Assembly: GCA_040383485.1 (NCBI GenBank)
Contig: JBEIDK010000019.1
Span: 1 to 39,316, forward strand
Reading direction: 5' to 3'
Source: JBEIDK01 sp040383485
GTDB lineage: Bacteria > Bacteroidota > Bacteroidia > UBA4408
Length of the DNA stretch: 39,316 nucleotides
Part shown: piece after piece, positions 8,178-15,313 of the stretch
How positions within the stretch are numbered: the stretch's first letter is position 1
How the letters are laid out: every line of letters begins with the position of its first letter
Position numbers and translations under genes: made by a program
Notes under the pieces: model-generated
The model's database searches: none
What the model saw: only the letters and a program-made list of their open reading frames with translations
Told to the model about the DNA's origin: nothing

Positions 8178-8714
8178 TCACTTATGCTCAAAAAAACTAA
8201 AGTTTACATGACCGTAAACTTTGTGTTTATTAAAGTTTGGATGCATGGTAAAATTAATTTCAGCAGGATGTTCAAGCACTAACATTCCACCATCATTTAA
8301 GATATTATTGTTGAAAATTAAATCAGGAATTTCATTTATTTTTTCGTTGGCATAAGGAGGATCAGCAAAAATAAAATCGAATTTTCTGTTGCATTGTTTT
8401 AGGTATAAAAACACATTTGCTTTCATCACCATTACATTTTCGAAGTTGAATTTTACAATACTTTCTTTAACAAAAGAGGTACATTTAAAATTTACATCAA
8501 TGCTTGTAATGTGTCCGCATCCGCGTGAAGCAAGTTCATAAGTGATGTTGCCTGTACCGCAAAATAAATCAAGTGCATCCACACCATCAAAATCAATTTC
8601 GTTGTTTAGAATATTAAACAAACTTTCCTTTGCAAAGTCGGTTGTTGGACGAACTGGTAAATTATTAGGTGCATGAATGCTGCGGCCTTTGTGGGTTCCG
8701 CCTATTATTCGCAT
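8178..8714 (-). CDS. rsmD: 16S rRNA (guanine-N2)-methyltransferase RsmD
   Basis: Methylates N2 of G966 (E. coli numbering) in 16S rRNA. The 178-residue Rossmann methyltransferase begins with the family hallmark MRIIGGTHKGR, then LPVRPTTDFAKESLFNIL. SAM motif I is DALDLFCGTGNITYELASRG, and the catalytic motif IV is FADPPY. The start overlaps the end of the DUF3822 gene by 10 bp, indicating translational coupling; this pairing is usual in Bacteroidota. Confidence 0.94.
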   Translation of the reverse strand: MRIIGGTHKGRSIHAPNNLPVRPTTDFAKESLFNILNNEIDFDGVDALDLFCGTGNITYELASRGCGHITSIDVNFKCTSFVKESIVKFNFENVMVMKANVFLYLKQCNRKFDFIFADPPYANEKINEIPDLIFNNNILNDGGMLVLEHPAEINFTMHPNFNKHKVYGHVNFSFFEHK

Positions 8715-9544
8715 GAGGCTAAGTTTAGCAATGTTCCTAGTTGGTTAGTTGGTAATGGGTTAAAAGTGTCACTCAAAATTAAATTTGAAGGACGTCTACC
8801 GAAGCTGATATTCTTTATGTAATTTGTCAATAGTTCATAGTGTTTTACATGCTCTTGGATATTTCCGTATAGCGTTAGTTCCACCTCTAAATTATCTATT
8901 TTATGTGTTTCTAACACAAACAATAAATAATAAATAAAGTCTTCGGGAGTATTATATTTAAAAGCGTTGATGCAAAAAATATTTCCATCTTTAATTAAAG
9001 CTACATAAAAAAAATCAGCTTCGAATTGAAGCAAATATTGCGCTGTTGTTTTGTTTTTAATTTGTGAAAACCAGTTTTGAAAAAGATAGGAAAAAGAATG
9101 AGAAAAGTTCAAACGTAAAAACTGCTTTTTGAAAAACAACTTTGTTTGTAATGGAATTTCATACAAGAAATTCATTTCTAAACTTGGCAATAATTGACTT
9201 TCAACCGATGCTGTTGCAGATGTTTGACAAAGGCTTGAGAGTAATTTCCTTTCATTACCATCTTCAAACAATGATTGAGGAACGGCAGTAAAAATTGGTG
9301 TACTTATTCCAACTTTACAAGCATAGAATGGAGCATAAACAAATTCATTTTTTTTAAGGATTTCCTCTAACTTATTCAATAAAGCATCAGCATCTAATGA
9401 CTCTTCAAAATGATATTCATCAACAAACAATATCTTTTTTTCTTTTGCATGATATGCTGTAAAAGAAAATCCAGCACTCTCTATAAGTACCGCCAACTCG
9501 TATTGTTTAGAGTGTGTTAGGTTAAATTCTGTATCTGCTATCAT
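8705..9544 (-). CDS. DUF3822 family protein
   Basis: A 279-residue Bacteroidota-specific protein of unknown function, usually found next to rsmD as here (10-bp overlap). Sequence blocks such as FSFTAYHAKEKKILFVDEYHF, FTAVPQSLF and YLLQFEADFFYVALIKDGNIFCINAFKY match the family. The alternating strand/helix pattern recalls actin-like ATPase folds, but no nucleotide-binding motif is obvious. I chose the ATG at 9544, which has GGGGAGG 6-12 bp upstream. A longer frame starting at a TTG at 9559 would put the start inside that purine-rich tract. No signal peptide or membrane segment. Confidence 0.82.
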   Translation of the reverse strand: MIADTEFNLTHSKQYELAVLIESAGFSFTAYHAKEKKILFVDEYHFEESLDADALLNKLEEILKKNEFVYAPFYACKVGISTPIFTAVPQSLFEDGNERKLLSSLCQTSATASVESQLLPSLEMNFLYEIPLQTKLFFKKQFLRLNFSHSFSYLFQNWFSQIKNKTTAQYLLQFEADFFYVALIKDGNIFCINAFKYNTPEDFIYYLLFVLETHKIDNLEVELTLYGNIQEHVKHYELLTNYIKNISFGRRPSNLILSDTFNPLPTNQLGTLLNLASCE

Positions 9545-9550
9545 TATATG

Positions 9551-9590
9551 CCTCCCCAACCTCTCCCAATGAGGAGCTTTGTGTAACTTA
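9551..9590. repeat. REP-like GC-rich intergenic motif
   Basis: A GC-rich island in AT-rich DNA. CCTCCCCAACCTCTCCC is followed by AATGAGGAGCTTTG, which can fold through CTCC/GGAG. It resembles a degenerate copy of the GGAGG...CCTCC type repeats scattered between genes in many Bacteroidota. It also supplies the ribosome-binding-like tract of the DUF3822 gene. Single copy in this window. Confidence 0.4.
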
Positions 9591-9620
9591 TATTAATGTT
9601 GAAGTTAATATTCATAAACT

Positions 9621-9980
9621 TTAAAGTGATTTTTCGTTATCAATTACTTTTTTCAATTCAAGTTTGTTTTTCGGTAAGTTTTTAGTGGCAATTTCCCAAA
9701 TTATTTCGTAATCAATTCCAAAATATTCATGAGAAATCATATTTCTTAAGCCGTACATTTTAAGCCATGGAATTTCAGGGTATTTTGTTTTGACTTCTTC
9801 AGGAATTTTATTTGCCGCCTCTCCAATAATTTCAAAGTTTCTGCATACGGCATCAACAACTAAATATGTTTTTTTGAACTTGCTTACATCGAATCCTTCT
9901 ACATATTCTTCAATACGAGTGATAGAAAGATGCATATCTTCCAAAAACAAAATGTATTCTCTGGCATTTTTATGATACAT
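9621..9980 (-). CDS. hepT: HepT-like toxin (HEPN domain, DUF86)
   Basis: A 119-residue all-helical HEPN protein. It contains the HepT active-site signature RX4HXY as R-NMIS-H-E-Y in GLRNMISHEYFG. In characterised pairs this is a ribonuclease site, and its tyrosine is AMPylated by the partner MntA to neutralise the toxin. The gene overlaps the 3' end of the nucleotidyltransferase gene by 11 bp, the standard mntA-hepT order. It belongs to a two-module toxin-antitoxin island inserted between DUF3822 and metG. Toxic activity here is inferred from the family. Confidence 0.9.
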   Translation of the reverse strand: MYHKNAREYILFLEDMHLSITRIEEYVEGFDVSKFKKTYLVVDAVCRNFEIIGEAANKIPEEVKTKYPEIPWLKMYGLRNMISHEYFGIDYEIIWEIATKNLPKNKLELKKVIDNEKSL

Positions 9981-10260
9981 AGTGTACTTGGCTTAATATT
10001 TTGTCTTTTAATTGTGATTTCAATGCATTTGGTGTTACCAAATCTACTTTAACTTGTAACTCCTTTTCAAGAAAGTCTTTCAAGTCGAAAAACTCCCATC
10101 CAACAGGTTTTGAGAATTCAACTAACACATCTAAATCCGAATCTTCTCTTTGCGTATTGTTTGCATAAGAGCCAAAGTAGCCAATTTTTGACACAAAGAA
10201 TTTCAATTGCAATTCTTTCTTTAGCTCTGTAATTTTATTATCAATGGTTGCTATTGTCAT
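9970..10260 (-). CDS. mntA: MntA-like nucleotidyltransferase antitoxin
   Basis: A 96-residue minimal nucleotidyltransferase. The core motif is GSX10DXD: GS in FGSYANNTQRE, then SDLDVLVEF supplying the DLD metal-binding aspartates. C-terminal helices carry FFDLKDFLEKELQVKVDLVT, typical of the family. It would AMPylate and inactivate the HepT encoded immediately downstream. Start ATG at 10260. Together they form a type VII toxin-antitoxin module. Confidence 0.9.
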   Translation of the reverse strand: MTIATIDNKITELKKELQLKFFVSKIGYFGSYANNTQREDSDLDVLVEFSKPVGWEFFDLKDFLEKELQVKVDLVTPNALKSQLKDKILSQVHYVS

Positions 10261-10303
10261 GATTCTTTAGTTTAGTTTTTTATCAGATAAATGGTTTATG
10301 GGT

Positions 10304-10600
10304 TCAATATTTTATTTTTAAAGGATTTTGTCTACAATCCCATACAGTTAAAATCTCTAGTTGACTTTCTGCCACTTTATAAAAAATTTGAAATTCCCAA
10401 AAGGAAACCACTCTTACATCTTTTCTGTCAGTTGCTTTTCCAATAAAATTCTGAGTTGAAATCAATCTTAGAACACCTTGGATTTTCTTATAAAGTTTTT
10501 TACTGTAAGTAGCTGTTTGGTTTCTTTTATAATAAAATTCTAGAATATTTAATAATTGAAGTCTTGCATTGGCAGACCATATTATTTTTCTGTTAACCAT
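10304..10600 (-). CDS. ParE/RelE-superfamily toxin
   Basis: A 98-residue basic protein with the ParE/RelE layout: IIWSANARLQLLNILEFYYKRNQ (the N-terminal strand and helix pair), a central segment with Y and K residues, RVVSFWEFQIFYKV, and a final strand LEILTVWDCRQNP. The end matches the family's usual vwD-RqnP box. ParE poisons gyrase and RelE cleaves mRNA on the ribosome; which target applies cannot be read from sequence. Its start overlaps the antitoxin gene by 19 bp. Confidence 0.85.
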   Translation of the reverse strand: MVNRKIIWSANARLQLLNILEFYYKRNQTATYSKKLYKKIQGVLRLISTQNFIGKATDRKDVRVVSFWEFQIFYKVAESQLEILTVWDCRQNPLKIKY

Positions 10601-10818
10601 TGGCTTACTTCTTTGTTTAAACTTTCGTTACTCACAAATTTTCCTTTCGCTATTTCCTTTTCGCTTTTATTAATTTCATCAAGTTGTTGTTTCGATAACT
10701 TGTAAATACCACTTTCGGCTTTGTTTTCAATGATTGAGTTGATAGCTTGTAAAAATGCTTTATCATCAATTTGCGAAATTTTATTGATGATGTTACTTCT
10801 AATTGATGTTGTTGTCAT
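10582..10818 (-). CDS. Antitoxin of the ParE-like toxin
   Basis: A 78-residue acidic/basic mixed protein directly upstream of and overlapping the toxin gene. The C-terminal half (YKLSKQQLDEINKSEKEIAKGKFVSNESLNKEVSQWL) resembles the short Bacteroidota antitoxins that wrap ParE-like toxins. The N-terminal half (SIRSNIINKISQIDDKAFLQAINSII) is probably a dimerising segment. No classical ribbon-helix-helix is obvious, so DNA-binding autoregulation is uncertain. The call rests on position, size and C-terminal pattern. Confidence 0.75.
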   Translation of the reverse strand: MTTTSIRSNIINKISQIDDKAFLQAINSIIENKAESGIYKLSKQQLDEINKSEKEIAKGKFVSNESLNKEVSQWLTEK

Positions 10819-10859
10819 TGTATAAAAGTATTTATTTTTCTCAATGATTAATATAATAT

Positions 10860-12926
10860 TTAACTTACCTTACCACCATTATTAACATTCTTATCTGGCA
10901 TCATAAACGCCAATTCACCTTTGCTATTTTCAGCCATCAAAATCATACCTTGACTTTCGATACCTTTTATTTTTCGAGTGGCAAGATTTACCAAAATACT
11001 AACTTGTTGTCCGATTATATCTTCTGGTTTGTAACTTCCTGCAATACCCGAAACTACTGTACGTTGGTCAATGCCTGTATCTATCTTTAGCTTTAATAAT
11101 TTATCTGTTTTTGGTACACGTTCTGCTTCCAAAATAGTTCCAATGCGTATGTCCATTTTAGAAAAATCATCGAATGAAGTTTCTGCTTTTTGTAATTCAA
11201 TTGCTGCTGCTGGTTCAACTTTTGAGGCATTTAGTTTTTCTACTTGTGCTGCAACAAATTCATCTTCAATTTTTGAGAACAACAGTTCTGCTTTGTTTAT
11301 TTTATGTCCAACTTTCAGTAATGTTGGGTTACCTGAATTGTCCCAATTTTGTTTTTCCAAGTTCAACATCTCGAATAATTTTTCAGAAGTAAAAGGCAAA
11401 AATGGTTCAATGATAATTGCCAATGTTGCACAAACTTGAAGACTGTTATACAAAATAGTATTCACACGTTCAGGTTCAGTTTTAATGAGTTTCCAAGGTT
11501 CTGTGTCAGCTAAATATTTGTTTCCAGCACGTGCCAAATTCATCATTTCGCTTAATGCATCTCTAAACTTAAAGTTTTCAATATTTTTTGCAACATCAGC
11601 TGGTATATTTTTCATCACATTTTGCAATTCCAAATCAATATCCAAAAATGTGTTTGGTTTAGGAACAACATTCTCAAAATATTTTTCGGTAAGCACCAAT
11701 GTTCTGTTCACAAAATTTCCGAAAATAGAAAGTAGTTCGTTGTTACATCTTGCTTGAAAATCTTTCCAAGTAAAGTCGTTGTCTTTTGTTTCTGGAGCAT
11801 TCGCACAGAGCGTGTAACGCAAATAGTCTTGCTTGTTAGGATTCTCTGCCAAATATTCATGCAACCATGCCGCCCAATTACGAGAAGTTGAAAATTTTTC
11901 TCCTTCCAAATTCAAAAACTCATTTGCAGGAACATTATCTGCAACAATAAAATCTCCATGTAACATCAACATAGCAGGAAAAATAATGCAATGAAATACA
12001 ATGTTATCCTTTCCAATAAAATGAACCAATTTCGTATCAGAATTCATCCAATAATCTTCCCACTTTGAACTTTGTCTCGGCTGAGCCGAGATGAACTTTG
12101 AACTGTCTTGAAAATATTCTTTAGTGGCACTTATATAACCAATAGGTGCATCAAACCAAACGTATAACACTTTTCCTTCGGCTCCTTCAATCGGCACTTT
12201 TACTCCCCAATCCAAATCACGCGTCATAGCACGAGGCTTTAAACCTTCGTTTATCCAACTCATGCACTGACCGTAAACATTAGGTTTCCACTCAGGGTGA
12301 GATTCGATGTATGCTTTTAGTTTATCTTGAATTTTATCTAAAGGTAAATACCAATTGGTAGTTGCTTTCATCACAGGTTTATTTCCCGAGAGGGTAGAAA
12401 CAGGATTGATTAAATCAGATGGATTTAATGTTGAACCACAATTTTCGCATTGGTCACCATAAGCCCTTTCATTACTGCATTTGGGACAAGTTCCAGTAAT
12501 GTATCTATCCGCTAAAAACTGATTGGCTTCAACATCAAAATATTGTTCAGTGGTTTCTTCAACAAACACTTTATCATCATACAATTTTTTAAAAAAATCG
12601 GATGCTGTTTGATGATGAGTAGGAGAGGAGGTGCGGGAATAAATGTCAAACGAAATACCAAATTCTTCGAATGATTTTTTCATCATTCCGTGATATTTGT
12701 CAACTACTTGTTGTGGAGTTACGCCTTCTTTTTTTGCTGAGATGGTAATAGGCACGCCGTGTTCATCGCTTCCACCTACAAACAAAATATCTTTGCCAGC
12801 ATTGCGCAAGTAACGTGCATAAATATCGGCAGGCAAAAAACAACCTGCAATATGCCCGAAATGTAATGGTCCGTTTGCATAAGGTAGAGCAGCAGTTATA
12901 GTATATTTTTTGGGTTCTTTTGTCAT
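10860..12926 (-). CDS. metG: Methionyl-tRNA synthetase
   Basis: Charges tRNA(Met), including the initiator, with methionine. The 688-residue class I enzyme has the HIGH box as H22-F-G-H25 in PYANGPLHFGHIAG, zinc-knuckle cysteines (CPKCSNERAYGDQCENCG), and a KMSKS-type loop EKFSTS. The anticodon-binding helical domain is followed by a C-terminal EMAP-II/OB tRNA-binding domain (about 585-688; DFSKMDIRIGTILEAERV). One oddity lies in the segment SSKFISAQPRQSSKWEDYW, where a palindromic DNA element inserts 11 residues in frame while the rest is intact. Start ATG at 12926. Confidence 0.96.
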   Translation of the reverse strand: MTKEPKKYTITAALPYANGPLHFGHIAGCFLPADIYARYLRNAGKDILFVGGSDEHGVPITISAKKEGVTPQQVVDKYHGMMKKSFEEFGISFDIYSRTSSPTHHQTASDFFKKLYDDKVFVEETTEQYFDVEANQFLADRYITGTCPKCSNERAYGDQCENCGSTLNPSDLINPVSTLSGNKPVMKATTNWYLPLDKIQDKLKAYIESHPEWKPNVYGQCMSWINEGLKPRAMTRDLDWGVKVPIEGAEGKVLYVWFDAPIGYISATKEYFQDSSKFISAQPRQSSKWEDYWMNSDTKLVHFIGKDNIVFHCIIFPAMLMLHGDFIVADNVPANEFLNLEGEKFSTSRNWAAWLHEYLAENPNKQDYLRYTLCANAPETKDNDFTWKDFQARCNNELLSIFGNFVNRTLVLTEKYFENVVPKPNTFLDIDLELQNVMKNIPADVAKNIENFKFRDALSEMMNLARAGNKYLADTEPWKLIKTEPERVNTILYNSLQVCATLAIIIEPFLPFTSEKLFEMLNLEKQNWDNSGNPTLLKVGHKINKAELLFSKIEDEFVAAQVEKLNASKVEPAAAIELQKAETSFDDFSKMDIRIGTILEAERVPKTDKLLKLKIDTGIDQRTVVSGIAGSYKPEDIIGQQVSILVNLATRKIKGIESQGMILMAENSKGELAFMMPDKNVNNGGKVS
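12062..12104. repeat. Palindromic element inserted in frame within metG
   Basis: Two direct 10-bp copies of ACTTTGAACT (12062-12071 and 12095-12104) lie exactly 33 bp apart. Between them is a perfect hairpin, TCTCGGCT-G-AGCCGAGA (12075-12091). The GC-rich palindrome is unlike the surrounding AT-rich codons. It adds 11 codons without breaking the frame, giving FISAQPRQSSK in the protein. Confidence 0.7.
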
Positions 12927-12992
12927 AATTTATTAACCTAAAATGTTAATTATTTATATCATTTCAGATAAAATATTTGATAACTTTAATAA

Positions 12993-15146
12993 TTAATATG
13001 TAAATGTAAACTCACTCATTAAGTTTTGAGCCTTACCATATTTTTCAATAATAAACATAACATATCGAATATCAACACATATGGTACGTTTATAATTTCC
13101 ATCATAAACCAAATCGCCTGTCATTGCTTCCCAATTCCCATCGAAGGCTAAGCCAATTAATTCTCCTTTGTCATTCATAACCGGACTTCCACTATTTCCA
13201 CCTGTAATATCATTTGTTGTTAAAAATGCAACGGGCATAATTCCATCTTCGGAATATTTGCCAAATTGTTTCTTTTTAATAAGTTCTAAAAAGTCGGGTG
13301 GTAAAATAAATTCAGAATTTGAAGTATCGTATTTCTCTAGCAATCCATCTGTGGTTGTTCTCCAATTAATTGTATAACCATCTTTACCTTTATATGTTTT
13401 TATGTTTCCATAACTAAAGCGTTCTGTTCCATTAGCATCAGGATATAGTGATTTGTTATTGTTCATTTTTAGATAGCCTTCCAAATATAATCGCTTAGAC
13501 TCAGCAGAAATTTTATCGAACTTATCTTTTGCCGGCAATAAATTTTTATCGTAATGATTATTTAGATTATAAGCATACATAAACAATTTATCCGATTCAA
13601 ATAGTTTTTTTGCAGGCTTGTTTAAAAGTGATTTCAATTTTATCGAATCAACAATACTTGAATTACTGAACAATTCAGAAATTTTATTTAAAAGTTCAGC
13701 TTCGTATCCTTGAGATTTATTATTCATTAAGTCTTTTACTGCTTTCGGAAGTTTTTCATAATTGATATCCGATGCATATATTTTCATTAATTCATTAAAG
13801 GTATTTTTGTCTACGATACTAGAATAATTTTTAAAATAATCAGTCGATTTTTTAAATGCTATTTTAGTTAAAGAGTCAATCTTTCTTTGTGAAGAATCTC
13901 CAACTAAATAATTATAAATTGGAAATAAGTTGGAGCAAAAAGTTACTGCTTCGCTTGATTTACCTGCGGTGTTCAAATAGTTAATTTCTTTTGAGATAGG
14001 TTCAAAATCTAAAACGGCCAATCTATAATCACCTAAAACATATCTAAATTTTTGATTTTCTGATGACGACTCAACCCATTGTTGAAATTTGAATTCATCT
14101 ATTTGTTTTTGTTCAATAATTCCAAGAGTTTTAAGTCCTTTATTTTGGCCAATAGCGTATTTATAACCGTTTGATTTAGAAGCATATTTTGCAGCGTATT
14201 TATAGCGAGTAGCAACATCTTTGTCCATTTCTTTTTTCCAAGTTTCCAAAATTTTACCTTGTAATTTCACACGAATTGGGTTGTCTAATTCATAAATTGT
14301 GCGCAAAACTTCTGAAGTAGCATACCTATTTGTTCTTGCCGGAAAGCCCATCACCATTGTGAAATCTCCATCTTTAATACCTTTCAAAGATATTTTTAAA
14401 CTCTTGTTTGATTTTAATGGAATATTTTCAGTTGAATAGGTAGCAGGCTTCCCATCTTTACCAGTATATATTCTCATCAATGCAAAGTCTCCGGTATGTC
14501 TTGGCCACATCCAATTATCAGTATCCCCTCCAAATTTACCAATGCTCTGAGGTGGAAAACCAGCTAATCTTACATCTTTATATTGAATCATTACAAAAAG
14601 TATGTATTGGTTTCCAGCAAACATATCTTTTACAAAAGCACGATAATTTCCTTTTTCTTTTGCTTTACTTTCAATAGTTGCAATGTTTTTTTCTATTATT
14701 TTTTTTCTATTCTCAGTGCTTGTAGTATCGCTAATTCCATTTAGTACGGCATTTGTTACGTCTTCCATTCTTTTTAGAATGGAGGCTGTTTGATTTGGTA
14801 TTGGTAAGTCTTTAGAATAGTCAGATGCCCAAAAGCCTATATCCAAATAGCCATTGTTAAGAGTTGTATTTGCTTGAATACCTCCCATTGCACAATGATG
14901 ATTTGTAAGCATTAATCCATTTTCAGAAACAAGTTCAGCAGTGCAAAACTCTAGATGTACAATTGCATCTTTCAAAGAAGAATTGTTAACATCATATATT
15001 TCTTCTGCAGTAAGTTTACAGCCTGCTTTCTGAAGGTCTTCTGAGTTTAGTCGTTTTACTAACATTGGTAGCCACATGCCTTCGTCTGCGAAAGCAATTA
15101 TTGTACTACATAAAATTAAAGTTGATAATAGAATTCTTTTTAACAT
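12993..15146 (-). CDS. dpp7: S46 family dipeptidyl-peptidase, DPP7-like
   Basis: A periplasmic serine exopeptidase that removes dipeptides from peptide N-termini, feeding amino-acid uptake. The 717 residues begin with a signal peptide (cleavage after IIAFA; mature DEGMWLP is the family's start). The catalytic His lies in TNHHC (residue 83/84), the Asp in the RHTGDFALMR segment, and the nucleophile is Ser652 in GGNSGSPV. Gly670, 18 residues after the serine (FDGNWE), matches the glycine that gives DPP7 its hydrophobic P1 preference; DPP11 has Arg there. The 3' end lies 66 bp before metG in the same direction. Substrate preference is inferred from this one residue. Confidence 0.93.
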   Translation of the reverse strand: MLKRILLSTLILCSTIIAFADEGMWLPMLVKRLNSEDLQKAGCKLTAEEIYDVNNSSLKDAIVHLEFCTAELVSENGLMLTNHHCAMGGIQANTTLNNGYLDIGFWASDYSKDLPIPNQTASILKRMEDVTNAVLNGISDTTSTENRKKIIEKNIATIESKAKEKGNYRAFVKDMFAGNQYILFVMIQYKDVRLAGFPPQSIGKFGGDTDNWMWPRHTGDFALMRIYTGKDGKPATYSTENIPLKSNKSLKISLKGIKDGDFTMVMGFPARTNRYATSEVLRTIYELDNPIRVKLQGKILETWKKEMDKDVATRYKYAAKYASKSNGYKYAIGQNKGLKTLGIIEQKQIDEFKFQQWVESSSENQKFRYVLGDYRLAVLDFEPISKEINYLNTAGKSSEAVTFCSNLFPIYNYLVGDSSQRKIDSLTKIAFKKSTDYFKNYSSIVDKNTFNELMKIYASDINYEKLPKAVKDLMNNKSQGYEAELLNKISELFSNSSIVDSIKLKSLLNKPAKKLFESDKLFMYAYNLNNHYDKNLLPAKDKFDKISAESKRLYLEGYLKMNNNKSLYPDANGTERFSYGNIKTYKGKDGYTINWRTTTDGLLEKYDTSNSEFILPPDFLELIKKKQFGKYSEDGIMPVAFLTTNDITGGNSGSPVMNDKGELIGLAFDGNWEAMTGDLVYDGNYKRTICVDIRYVMFIIEKYGKAQNLMSEFTFTY

Positions 15147-15313
15147 AGTTGAAAATTGAAAATTATTTTGATTTTAATATTTTGAAGGACAATATTAGGC
15201 AAATTGAGTTAATTTAAAAGTGATTAATTTGAATGTTAATTATTAAGATAACTTGTAATTCGTATTGCAATTTATGCTAAATTCGCCGATTAATTCAGTA
15301 TAAATAGAGTAAA

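Noticed and set aside
9545..9559. TTG start adding five residues to the DUF3822 protein
   Set aside because: The added codons lie in the GGGGAGG tract that better serves as the ribosome-binding site for the ATG at 9544.
11071..11757. Plus-strand open frames inside metG
   Set aside because: They are antisense shadows of a well-supported essential gene, with no family resemblance or start signals.
12993..15146. DPP11 (acidic P1) assignment of the S46 peptidase
   Set aside because: The residue 18 after the catalytic serine is Gly, not the Arg that defines DPP11.
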